NCBI GenBank assembly: GCA_023213395.1
Contig: CM041465.1
Span: 93,813,741-93,877,740 of the forward strand
Direction of reading: 5' to 3'
From: Cycas panzhihuaensis
Lineage: Eukaryota > Cycadophyta
Length of the DNA: 64,000 nt
Shown: positions 34,602 to 45,292 of the stretch, in pieces
How positions within the stretch are numbered: the first letter of the stretch is position 1
Layout of the letters: every line of letters begins with the position of its first letter
The notes under the pieces: model-generated
Seen by the model: only the letters and a program-made list of their open reading frames with translations
Databases searched by the model: none
Told to the model about the DNA's origin: nothing
Position numbers and translations under genes: made by a program

Positions 34602-37600
34602 GTGGAATCACGTCTATGGGATGGTAACCACACTTGGTTAGGATTGGATTAATCAATGAAGAGTTTCAGAATCTAAGGTCAATCTGACAAGCGAGAGAGA
34701 TCACCCGCATATGGCATTTGTGTGTCGGAACACATGTTCGAGATCTACAAATGGTGTACAACTCTCTTCTAGGTAACTTAGCTTTGGTTCTGAGGGTAGG
34801 AGGAGTGAGGGATATCCTCGGTCTCCCGAGTATCCTTAAGAAGTAGGTCCTCCTTCCCTTGGATGGCCAAAGGAGGGAGGTAAGGTCCAACGAGGGAATG
34901 GCTCCTCGTGGAAGGAAAAGGGGACAAACGAGTTGTACTCGAACAAACAATGTGGGAGGTGCATGCTTGTGGAAGGGATATTGAGTAACCACCCCATGAG
35001 CAGGACCAACCCAAAAGGAAGGGATCCTAAGGTTACCTAGCTACTGTAGATATGATAAGATGAGGGGGGTATGACCTAGAGGTAAGGCCTTCCCTGGGCT
35101 AATATACCCAAGGCAGGCTTGGGGATGTGAGGCGACGACAAAAAGGGTTTTCACCGTTTTGAAGGGTTTGGCCTTTTATATATTGTGGTGAAGTGATAAG
35201 TATGTTGTTATATTTATTGCAAATAGGGAGAAAACCATAAACTAATGAATAAGCTCTCGTTTACTCTCTGATATAACAACCTCACCCTCCTTTCATTTTC
35301 TAATGAAAGAAAAAGAAATAAAGAGGCTAGCCAAATAGTTACAAACGTGCATGCAAGGGGTATAAGGCCAAACAGAGGGACATGCAATCAAGCAAGGAAG
35401 TAAAAGGTTGTGATTCCTACTTCATGCACTTTCCTAGGTGAATAAACGAAGCAAACACATGCAAATAATGAATGCAAGTTTATTTCTTTACTCTTTTTCC
35501 CTTTATATTCTACGTATGCAAGCAAATAAACTTTGAACAAGAGAAAGAGAGCAACAAGAAAAAAAGTAGTAGTGCACCTGGAAGATTGTGTAGCCAGATG
35601 AATATGTTCCCTCATATTGCACTCACTTTCCTCTTCCCCTTCCCCAAACATGAGCAACGTGGATGGTGATGTTGGGGTTTCCTTACGTTCCCCAAGTTGA
35701 ATAGGAAAGGATAAGAAAGGAAAAAGGAAATGGCTATGCAAAAAGATTATAAAGTGACAAGGGAATAAAGGAGAAGGACATACCCATGTTAACATACTTC
35801 TTTCTCCTCCACATGTGGCATAGCAAGAACTTGAAATCAAAGAGTATTTCCCTTTCCTAAGGGGTGGCTAGGATACAAGATATATATGTATACGAAGTGC
35901 ATAAAGTAATACAAGTAAAGTATGCTAATCAAGTAAAACCTTTAGTTAAGAGACAATTTCCAACCTTCTCTATACAAGTAAGATAAGAAAATGGATGGAG
36001 GTGGTTAGCCTCAAAATAGCTAACCCTCTAAAACACACACCTCCATGCTGCCAAGCACATAAATAATAGGTAATGATAGAATAATAGGAGCTAAATATAT
36101 GGACAACAGGTTGCAAAAAGGCTGCAAACATTGTTAATGTTGCAAAAGTTGTGATGCGTAACTTTTGCAACCCAAAGTTAATCCAACACCCAAAGGCAAG
36201 GTGGGGTATAATTGGGGATTGCAATCCCTACCTATGTAAGGCTCACAAGGCTAGATCAAGTGCAGCAATAGGCTATGTACGTTGCTACTAGCGGTGGCCT
36301 CTCTTCCAAGAGCTCTTTGGCAGCCCAAGGGAAGCACAGAGGAGGAAGAGGAAAAGGGGAGAAGGGGGTTTCCCTTGAGGAGAAGGCCTTGCTGGGTTGT
36401 GGAACCTGCCTTAGCTCATTTCTCTCACCCTTTTGGGAGCTCTCCCTCACTGCCTCCTTGGAGAAACTAGGGAAGAGTAGGAAGGTATGGAGGACAGATA
36501 AGGAAAGATGGAGGGGATGCCTCCTATGCACAATGGAAAAACTAAGAAAAGGAGGAGGTATGCAGGGTGTTTCAATCACTTTCAAGGAACTTAGAAGGAA
36601 CAAAATGAAATAAGAATGGGGGAATACCTACTATAAGTAAGTTAGGAATAGATCTACCTAAGAAAATGGTAGAGAAAAGTAGCCCTACATGGTCTGTAGG
36701 TGACTATGAAATTTGAAGAGACAACCTTGATGGAGTATGATGTTTGTACATGGAAGCGACCCTTAGAGTGTCTTGCTTGAAGGGGCCTTATCTCAGGCCT
36801 ACTGCCATAGATCTGAGTTGTAGAGGATTGATCTTAGGCTGACACATAGGTATATTATGTGTTGTAGGGCATTTCTATAGGAGGTGACCTGTGAGAGAGC
36901 AAGAAGGGATGAGAGAAAGTGGAAGAAGAGAGTCCAAGAGAGGAGAAAATGATGTCTTTTTAGGTTTTAAACCTAACTATGTCTCAATTTAGTGATTAGG
37001 GTTTGGCTAGGGATGGGAGTACGACTTAGCCACATGGTAATTTCGCAATAAATGTGAAATTTTCCACATTAGATTTTAAAAAATGGTTTATAACAGTCAC
37101 CCTATGGTAAACTTCATAATACTCTGAAGTCTATTGTGGTACCATGATATTTGTCGCGATGCGGTGATAGCATAAGAAACATAAAGGGAAGAAGGAGTTG
37201 GGAGCCCTAAAAGAAGGTACTCCAAGCCTAAGAGGGCCTGACCCTCTGTCCAAGTGGCTAGGGATAGTCATGAAGAAGAAATGACCTATGCTGGATGGGG
37301 CACCAAAGAGATAGAGTTCCCAGGAAGTTGGCAAACGAGTAAAAATGTACTAATCACACCTAGGTGAAGTGCTAAAAGCTAAGATGTGACAATGGGGTTG
37401 TGAATGAATCACAAGGGCTGATTGATTCTTGGGACAACATGGAGATGTGTAGGAGGGTTGTGGAGTGCCATTGGGATCAGTATTCCCAAGTCATCATAGG
37501 CTAGAATAATGCCAATCAACATGATCAAGCAGTGGATGCTAGATGATCACTCAAATGAATCAATCAGTCATGCAGTAGAAAATAGATGCTTCGATTTACC

Positions 37601-37680
37601 TTTCTTGAGAAGTGATAAAGGCAAAGGATATGAGTGTACCTACACTTACCTGAGTCAACTCACTAAAACCCATTCCCAAA
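34602..37680 (-). repeat. 5' LTR of element B
   Basis: About 3.08 kb, longer than the solo LTR (2.57 kb) and the LTR of C (about 2.69 kb). Shared blocks include 'atggccaaaggaggg' (about 34,865), 'gttagcc..aatagctaaccctct' (about 36,005), 'gtgattagggtttgg' (about 36,990) and 'tcatcataggcta' (about 37,490). The promoter inverted repeat is half decayed here: CCCTAATC is kept, the second arm reads AATTGAGA and the TATA equivalent is TTTAAAA. The open frames of 110-150 codons inside it (35,388-36,613) are on either strand, unsupported by domains, and treated as chance. Confidence 0.8.
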
Positions 37681-38245
37681 GCTAATGGACAAGTAGAGAG
37701 CACCAATAAAATTTTGAGGATAACTCTATCTAAGATCTATAGTGAAGGCAAAATAGATTGACTAGAATAATTACATTTTATCCTTTAGGTGGATCAGACA
37801 ACAATTAAACAGTCGCATAAGCGAACACATTTTTAGTTGATTTATGGGTTAGAAGTTGTACTTCTATTAGAATTCTAAGTAGAAAGTTTTTGGGTAGTTG
37901 TCTAGTTATAAATGAATGAACGAGAATCATGGAATGAATGAATCATGGAGTAGCTAAAACTATATGAAAGAAGCATATAAGCACTATGGGAACTGAAAGT
38001 TGAGAAGTAACAATAGAAATCTTGGCATGATAGATATGTATGAGTACCGAAATTTCATGAAGAGGACTTAGTACTAATGTACAATAGTAAATTTCATACA
38101 AAACTGGATAAGTTAAAATTATGTTGGTTAGGGTTATATAAGGTAATTCATATCAGTAAGAATAGGGCAGTCCAACTTAGATAGCTTGATAGAAAAATTC
38201 TTCTAAAGGTGGTAAACAACAGTAAATTAAAACCATATACAGTGA
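37681..38245 (+). pseudogene. pol: Element G integrase, C-terminal half
   Basis: Opens with ANGQVESTNKIL, the block carrying the catalytic Glu of the DDE integrase, which is kept here. It continues to GLEVVLLLEF (about 37,845-37,880; compare the 'YGxEVVLP' motif of Gypsy integrases). The C-terminal GPY/F-type module includes FHEEDLVLMYNSKFH, LDKLKLCWLGLYKV and NNSKLKPY (about 38,050-38,240). The N-terminal zinc domain and the first two Asp are absent, because the sequence is cut by B's LTR. Several stops. The module identifies an LTR integrase of the Gypsy class; the exact lineage is not assigned. Confidence 0.75.
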
Positions 38246-40400
38246 GATATTAATAAAAATAAAATGATACAAAACATAAGGTGGTAGTGATTACCATCAT
38301 CAAAAGGTGAACCTATGAAGAGTTGATGGAAGATGTGATTGGTAGATTTTAAAGTAATGATTAAGGAAAAGCACCTCCTTATCAGAAGTTGAACCTATGG
38401 TGGAGTAATTAAGGTAATATATAGTACCAATTTCGGAAGAGATACATAGGTGACCATTACTAAGAGGTGAATAGATCATAATACAAAAGGATTTCCTTTT
38501 CATGATTATGATAAGATTGAAAGGAGGTGCATTAACTTGACAGTTGCAAACCAATTCTTTTATCAGAATTGAGGTTAATCAAAGTATACAAAACAACAAA
38601 CTACGTAAACATTTTGGACCAAGCAAGGCAGAAGGGAGAAGCGTAAAAATGGCAATAATAGAGTGGTAAAGAATAATAGTCATATTTTGAAAATCAGATA
38701 ACGATCAGGTAAAGAAGCAATGGTAATAAATGAGGCTAGAAGAGGAATGTAAAAAGAGGATGGGAGTTGTATGATTGAACCAATACGTATTAGTCAGGGT
38801 CCTTTCAAATATATACAACTTCCTTTCAATAATAATTACAATGATGGCATGCTAACCATCCCTGTTAGATTTTTCAATAAAAGTAATTACAAGGATAACA
38901 AGATTACCTAATGAAGGGCTAGATGTTCCTAAAGACAAGTAGATATTTAGGAAATATGCAGCATAGGAAATTGGGGTAATGAATCTAATGTTTCTAGTTC
39001 AAGAATTTAGATTTTAGGATTTCGTATAAGGAAATATAGTGAGTAGCCCATTTCCTATTCACAAGAGTAATTTTAGGACAAAAGAATTCATTTGTGTCTA
39101 CTCACTTGCATACTATGTTAATCAAGGTAAGGAAGGACAAAGGTTCAATTAGGCCAAAATGTCTCTAGTAAATTCCTAAAAAACTTGGAAGCTGTAAAAG
39201 TTGTTGCCCAATCTATTTTATTTTTTTATCCTACCCTATTTCAAGGATTATTATTCTCACAATGCCTAGGAATTCAACTCCTAGAAGTTTAGGGAGGGAA
39301 ACATTTACTAGCAAAATGGAAAAAGTTATATTCAAGAGAGTGTGGATGAGGTTCTTTGCCATTAACTAGATTGCATGAATAGGTTAGCAATTGGATCTAC
39401 CTATAGTGGCAGGCAAGCTCTCCCCAATCGTGCCAAGCAATTAAAGAAGAAATAGAGGAGAAATTATAAGTAGAGGCAACCTCCCAATCCACCCATTAGA
39501 GCAAGGATACAAAATCAGAGGAAAAGAACAAGAAAGATGAAATAAAAGAAGGGAAACAAAAGATGGAAGAGGAACCTACAACAAGATAGGAGGGAGTAGA
39601 ATAATTGAGGAAAACGTTGAGAATAGTTGAGTCACTAAAATATGACAAATAGAGGAGGAGAAAATTAGCAATAAAGAAAAGATGGCAAGAAATTCTAGAA
39701 ATATTAAATAATCAGGTACTAAGGTAGAATTTGATCTGTTAGAGGAATATTTGGAAGAAGGCCTAGTCTCGATGAGTCATGATCTGCAAGATGTGTCATA
39801 ATAGAAGACTTCCTTCCTGGTAAAGGTAACAAGGAAGCTCATGACAGAGACAGTGCAGAGAACTAGAAGACCCATATCAGATATGTAAAGAATTCAAAAA
39901 CTCAAGGAAAAGCTGGCAGCAATAGAAGCTTGCTTGGAGATTTTGAAAAAATTCATTTTGACTTGGATTCAAAATACCAATGAAATTACCTCTAAAGATT
40001 AAACTTTTAAGGATTGCTTTCACCAAGAAATTCCCCTAGGATTACATGAATTAATCCACAAGTTTGGTGCATGGATATTGGAGATAGATGAAGATGTAGT
40101 ACATGAAACCAAATTTTGGATAAAGATATATCACTTATACTAGGAATTATTAAGGATAGAATAGATGCACAATAAGGTGGTAGAAGAAATTCAAAAGCTA
40201 CATAGAGGAGAAAAACCAATGATGGCATAATTAAATGCATTAAGAGACCTTATAATTCTTGTCGATCATTGTCAGTTATAGGGTGTTTGAATTTCACCAA
40301 CCATTGTAAGGTTGGATATAAATTATATTTGGCAAGTAATGAATAAATTGCATAAGAAATTGAATGATGTATAAATCAATATTATTATTATTTTTTTAGC
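38246..40400 (+). other. Element G post-integrase region with K/E-rich remnant
   Basis: No conserved domain is recognised. Between about 39,430 and 40,290 the plus strand reads as a broken frame rich in Lys and Glu, with amphipathic stretches such as LAAIEACLEILKKF and LHELIHKFGAWI. This would fit an additional ORF between integrase and the 3' LTR, known in some plant Gypsy elements. The segment 38,250-39,400 shows nothing supportable. Function unknown; low confidence that it ever coded. Confidence 0.35.
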
Positions 40401-40414
40401 AGGGGGGAGGGGGG
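40401..40414 (+). other. Polypurine tract of element G
   Basis: AGGGGGGAGGGGGG directly precedes taggaataggtg, the expected start of a 3' LTR (TG decayed to TA). It is a textbook plus-strand primer and fixes the orientation of G. Confidence 0.75.
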
Positions 40415-41605
40415 TAGGAATAGGTGAAAGAAGGAAAATTTTTCTCTTTTTTTTTCAAACAAGTGAGGGCACTTATTGGTTTTATGATAGGGGAGATATA
40501 TGTGGGTAAAACTGCACACACAGTTTTAGAAAGAAGAATTTAGAAATTTTGTAAATTTATAAATAGATGAAGTTAGGCTATGAGCAAATTATAGTTAGGC
40601 TATGAGCAGATTATAGTTAGGGAAGTAACTGTGAGTAGATAGTATCTAGATTATGATTAAGAGTAGATCACAATTAGACTCACTTGTATAAGTATATCAT
40701 AGTTAGGATCATGGTTACAAGTAGATCATGGTTTAGATCGTGGTTGTGAGCTAATCACAGTTTAAGTTATGGTTGCAAGTAGATCAAGATCCAGGTCATG
40801 GTTGTGAGTTAATCATGGTTTAGATCATGATTATGAGTTGATCACAGTTCAAGTCATGGTTGCGAGCTGATCATGGTTTAGATCATAGTATGAGTAAATC
40901 ATAATTTGGGTCATGGTTATGAGCTAATCATGGTTTAGATTATGGTTATGAGCATATCATAATCCAAGTCAAGATTATGAGTAGATCATAATCAAGGCCA
41001 TAAGTACGAGCTGATCACAATCAAGGCTACAAGTATACATTAAATGTAGTTAGGGCCATAAGAACGAGCTTATCATAGTCAAGATTACAAGCCAATCAAA
41101 ATCTGAACCTAATCACAAGTAGATCACAATTAAAGACTATAATCTAAGAAGTAATTTAGATGTAATTTAAACATTAATTGATGTAACAAGTCAACCGTTG
41201 TTAGTTGTATTCAGTTATAACCAAGGGTAGTTAAAACTATTAAAATGTTATAAATAAATAAAGATGGGACAATATGTATCTATATATGGGATGAGAGGGT
41301 TTTAGAAATCATTTTGTTGAAGTCTCATTATTGTAGCTTAATTGGCTAGCCAACTTTCTATATACCACTAGGTCTATATCTAGTTGTGAGAAGACCAGAA
41401 GTAGTTCCCTATCTTAATGATATTATGTTTTGCATCATGATGGATGTCCCTTATGCTTGCCTTGTTTGTTTGGCGAATGACTTGTAAATGAATAAGTGTA
41501 CAACACATATAAGGGCTTTAGACATAATGAGCTTTAGAAGATAGAGACCTATTCAGTCAAAAGAGTTTACCAATGAGATGTCTAGTCAAGACCACTTGAT
41601 TAGAT
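40415..41605 (+). repeat. Putative 3' LTR of element G
   Basis: Starts after the polypurine tract and extends to at most the F junction at about 41,605. Most of its first half is the 29-bp tandem repeat. A TATA-like 'tataaataaataaag' lies at about 41,250. No second LTR copy is in the window, so the end and identity are inferred. Confidence 0.5.
40582..41140. repeat. 29-bp tandem repeat, about 20 units
   Basis: Units share a GAGTWGATCA start, a GGTTTAGATCATGGTTAT-type second half and a length close to 29 bases. They run directly into one another. Examples start near 40,834, 40,863 and 40,920. Divergence rises towards both ends. The TGATCA core is palindromic. Confidence 0.85.
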
Positions 41606-42119
41606 GGAGGGTGAATGACATGGAGAGTCTGGTCATTTATGGTTACACTCAAATTAAATCCATAGGAGACGAGTGCAGATAAGAAGAGTAGGTTTTATTT
41701 GAGATTAGGTATGTAGAGGACATCAAGCAATGTGAAATCTTTTAAGCCTAGGAGTTTTAGGAGAATGTTACTCATTCCTTCAATAGGTGGTTGTGATTTG
41801 TTAGCCATGTGAATAATTCCTTAAACATTTGAGTCAAATGTTTGATATAGACTTCGATTATATATCATATGTTAAGTTACTCCTATATCCATAATCCATT
41901 ATCCATTGATTGAAGCAACACTATTTGCAATTCCAATAGGAGTTAGTATTGGTGAAGGGAATTCACAAGTGAAAAATCTACATTGAGCTTCAAATTATCT
42001 TTATAAATGGTTAATGGTGTTTGATGTTGAAGATCCCTCAATTCTTTGAAAGTGAGTTTGTGCAAAACCTATACCACCAAATGATTCTTCACAAGTTTCT
42101 TTAACATTGTGAGCCTTAT

Positions 42120-42135
42120 GTTTTGGTTGGAACTT
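42120..42135. repeat. Target-site duplication of the LINE, left copy
   Basis: gttttggttggaactt, identical to 42,565-42,580. The 16-bp length fits LINE endonuclease-primed insertion, not an LTR element. Confidence 0.9.
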
Positions 42136-42564
42136 TTTTTTTATTGATAAAATAAAATTGAATTTTTGAGTGGGTTTGAAATAGGATCCCACAACCTATT
42201 ACATCAGTGAGCTTTGTGTAACCAAATCAGAGATGACCGTGACAACCCTATGGTCTAAGTAAGAGAACTAGTTTACCAGGACAAGCCCCACGGCTAGCTA
42301 CTACGAACCAGATCCTTCTCTACCAGAACCATGAGGTCCCCAGGAAAATCACACCTCTACACTTGACCTTTCTTATACCTCACCCCCCAGTTTGCCAAAA
42401 AATCAGCTGCTTTGTTACCTTCTCTCAAGGTGTGCCTTATATAGACATCTTCCATTCCCTTAATGATCTCCTTGGCATCATTGATTATGGACTGGAATCT
42501 CCAGTCTGGGAGGGCTACACCTTTCAGCGTGTTTAAAACTACCTCTGAGTCCCCCTTAATTACA
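42136..42564 (-). mobile_element. 5'-truncated LINE (L1-type) insertion
   Basis: A 429-bp insertion in element F between two perfect 16-bp direct repeats. It starts in the window with a T run, the poly(A) tail of a minus-strand element. It holds the last part of a LINE ORF2 and about 215 bases of 3' UTR. Severe 5' truncation is typical of target-primed reverse transcription. It is the only non-LTR element recognised in the window. Confidence 0.9.
42357..42564 (-). pseudogene. LINE ORF2 C-terminal RNase H fragment
   Basis: An uninterrupted frame of about 68 codons on the minus strand ending at a TAG (42,357-42,359). It contains KGDSEVVLN, WRFQSIINDAKE and the hallmark REGNKAADFLANWG, the conserved C-terminal motif with the histidine and catalytic Asp of the RNase H domain found in plant L1 LINEs. 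The N-terminal part of the domain and all of the RT are lost by truncation. No internal stop: this is one of the best-preserved frames in the window, which suggests a younger insertion than its host F. Confidence 0.85.
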
Positions 42565-42580
42565 GTTTTGGTTGGAACTT
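42565..42580. repeat. Target-site duplication of the LINE, right copy
   Basis: Identical to 42,120-42,135. F's Gag region resumes at the next base. Confidence 0.9.
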
Positions 42581-43543
42581 AGCCAACTTATAAGTGGTAG
42601 TTTTAAAGTCTTTTGTAAAGTGTCCTTTATAATTACATGATTCACACATCATGGTTTGATCACCAGTCCCTAAAGGGATATTGGGTTGTCCTGACTATCT
42701 TACTTTTTGTTAAGGTGACAGTTGGCCTTGAGACTATCAAGGTTGTGACTAAGGGTTTGGTTGACCTTATAGATGATTTTGCATGTTTCTTACTCTTCCT
42801 CTTACTTAGTTATTTCCTCTGCCATGAGAGGGACCTTGATTCTTTGTGTAGCAAGCTTATTCTTCCACCTTAAAAGCTGCATCTACAAGAGAGTTAAAGG
42901 TTGCAAAGTTGGTATCAAAGGTCTTATTAAATTATATGAACTTCTCAGTAAATGTTTTAAAGTTGAGTGTCTTCAATGTTCCACTAGATTGAAGACTTCC
43001 AAGCAAGTTTTTACAATCAGGGATATGTAGGTATAGTTAGATCAAGAAAACTTAGGTGATTTATTAGGTCTTAAAATCTTTGTTAATTACCTATTTTATT
43101 AGTTAAAGCAGATTTATTATCTCATGAGGTTATCCCTTCTGCATTTTAGTTTATTCATTTTTGATATAAGATTAATAAATTCTATGTCTAACTTAGTATC
43201 AAAATTCTTCTTGAGAACTTCAAGGACCTTCTAGGTTATATTACGTTGCTCTTGGTCAATCAAATTGTGAAAAGAGTGATTAGTAACCAATAGAATTCCT
43301 AAAATAAATCTTTTCATTATCTATCTCCTATTGTAGTTTAATTGCAACATCTATAGGAGTTGTTAGAGTGATTCCACTATAAGCATATATTATAGTTATT
43401 ATAGGTATGATGATGGTAGGTTGCAAGTCAGCTCTTTAAGGGCCTTCATACTTTATAGCATTTTTAACTCTAGTGTACCATAAATCCCAATTTGCTTTTC
43501 CTTTTAATATGTAGTCGACATTCTACTTAAATTTTAATGACAT

Positions 43544-45292
43544 GGTGATTATGATAAAGAAGTAGAAGAGTTGATAAAAGTATATACCACTGACATGTAT
43601 GGCTAGTACACCTTACATAGTAGGGATGTAGAAATGAATATTTTGATGAGAAGATAAGTAATAATGAATGACAACTAAATATTTTTTAACAACTATGAAT
43701 GATGTGAATGTTCAATGGATTACTAGCAAAGAATGAGTATAAGTGATCATGCAAGAATATGGCCTAATGTAGAGATAGCAAAGAGCGGTGATCTATCATG
43801 CTATTAACCCGTAACTTATATCTAAATATAGGTAAGGTATTTATTTGATATATAAGGATTCTAGTATATAATTAAGGCCTTCACCTATGATACTTACACC
43901 TGTGCTTGGTGATGAAATCCAAGTCATAGTGAAGCCTAAGTACTCATTATCCTCACATAGTTTACTAATGAGTAGTGATATAGCTCCTTCAAAGAGTCAA
44001 ATAGTCAATGTATATCCCATGGCTTTGATGGATATTAGACTGGGTTAATTTTAATCTTGCATTAAGGTTTTAGTTATCTTGACTAGTTATTAGGATAATC
44101 CCTAAAGAGAGCCTATAAATATAGCTAACATATCACTCAACTAGCATTCCAGTTAAATTCAAACTCATCTTAAAACCCACACCTCCCTTAAGCCCTAGAA
44201 TTTAACCATCAACCTTGACGGGTGGTCAAACAGGCTCAACATGGTAGAATGATTAATCGTAATATGTTCATTTTAAGGAATATGCAAATGTATTTGCGTT
44301 TATATTGTTATAAACTAAAAATTGAAATGAATCATTAATGTGTTGATGTTGATGCTTGCTTTTATGCCTCCTTTATACTATTTTTTATCTATTAATATGC
44401 ATACAAATGAACAAACATACAAAGATGCAAAGTATAAATAACAAATTTTACTCTGATCTAGGTATTTTACTATTACAATAAGTTTTTTTTTTTTGCTTTT
44501 AATTTTTGAAAAAAATTTAAAAACCTTTTTTTTTAATTAAGAGAATGGAAAATAATAAAAAAACTTAAAAATTTTCTATTAAACTTGAATTTTGACTAAA
44601 AGAGAAAGTGTTAGGAAAAGTGAGAGGAATCTAAATCTAATGTCAAAAAATTTTATATAGTTGTATAGTTGCATGAAATGGCTGAAATATTTTAGCTCAA
44701 AACTTCACTCTCCTAAATGATAGATTTGACTATAGTGAGTCAAAAAGTCTTTTGGAACAACTTCTAAAAATGAGCAAAAATAACTCAAAACTCATTAAAA
44801 CTCCTATGAAACTTTCTTAGACAGAAATTAATATTTTAAAGATTTCTCTCTGTCTAATACATCAAAGTTGATGAAACTTGATTTATTGGATTTCTTGAGA
44901 TAAGATCTATTAAAGCCTCAAGAAATTTTAATATGCACTAAGTATTTTGAGAAAATTTCTCAAAAAAATAGTCAAATTAGGCCCAATTAAACTTCTATGT
45001 TTTAAGGCTGTTCAAATCAAAATTTGAAGATGGTAGAGAAGACAAAAATGCTTCTCTTAGTTGGTCATCTTTCTCTATAAATTTTTAGCAAAAAATAGAT
45101 GAATTCAATTTTTTTAAACGATTTTGACTTATTTCTACCACTTGCAAGCAATTAAAAATATTTTCTATAGCTTCACAACATAGATTTCATCACTAACAAT
45201 TGATTTGTAAAGAAAAATCAATAGAATCTTCCATGGTAAAATTAAAAATTAGATAAAAAATTAATAAAATGTTAATTTTCTTTGGGAATTTG
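43544..45292 (-). other. Noncoding leader of element F
   Basis: Colinear with the leaders of E and of copies 1 and 2. The conserved block (about 43,880-44,250) has the 'gatgaaatccaagtcat' core. The part next to C (44,400-45,290) is A/T-rich with many short poly-A and poly-T runs and no frame. Confidence 0.65.

Larger units (their letters stand above)
25213..37680 (-). mobile_element. Gypsy element B (A/B/C family), minus strand
   Basis: Two direct-orientation LTRs (25,213-27,134 and 34,602-37,680) bound an interior reading gag, protease, RT, RNase H, integrase on the minus strand. Features are typical of the OTA branch of plant Gypsy, and of Tat-like elements in particular: a Gag finger of C-x2-H type, a VDNGSAVN protease and an LLLGHPWL block. 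The left LTR lacks roughly 1 kb of its element-3' part compared with the right one. Its outer flank (A) and the right flank (G) are different elements. B's ends therefore do not mark a clean insertion; a deletion or recombination has removed the left end. Confidence 0.8.
37681..41605 (+). mobile_element. Gypsy element G, 3' part
   Basis: A different Gypsy lineage from A/B/C. It starts in mid-integrase exactly where B's LTR ends. It runs through the integrase C-terminus, a K/E-rich region, a strong polypurine tract at 40,401-40,414 and a putative 3' LTR to about 41,605, where Copia F begins. The 5' part is missing from the window. The LTR right end could not be defined. Confidence 0.7.
41606..43543 (-). 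pseudogene. gag-pro: Element F gag and protease (interrupted by LINE)
   Basis: Gag starts at 43,543 with MSLKFK, equivalent to MSSQFK of E. It keeps the Trp codon of NWDLWYTR, which E has lost. The glycine/arginine-rich segment before the knuckle is shared with E (NQGPSRGR type) at about 42,790-42,860. The CESC knuckle lies at about 42,610-42,650, followed by the protease block SVASIN..WIMD at about 41,880-41,920. The 429-bp LINE insertion splits the region between knuckle and protease. Stops are present. It is close to E, but its decay is independent. Confidence 0.8.
41606..45292 (-). mobile_element. Copia element F fragment (array/E family), minus strand
   Basis: Covers protease, Gag and most of the leader of a minus-strand Copia. 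Homology with copy 1 begins abruptly at 'ggagggtgaatgaca' (41,607; compare 7,560), so integrase and RT are missing on the left. On the right the leader stops where C's LTR starts. A LINE fragment is inserted at 42,136-42,564. The LTR and primer site should lie beyond C, outside the window. Confidence 0.8.

Noticed and set aside
35388-36613. Open frames of 110-150 codons on both strands as possible host genes
   Set aside because: They lie inside the LTR of element B, overlap on opposite strands, have no recognisable domain and no counterpart in the solo LTR or in C.
40582-41140. Regular 29-bp repeats suggesting a CRISPR array
   Set aside because: The units run into each other with no unique spacers, diverge along the array and lie in plant retroelement DNA.
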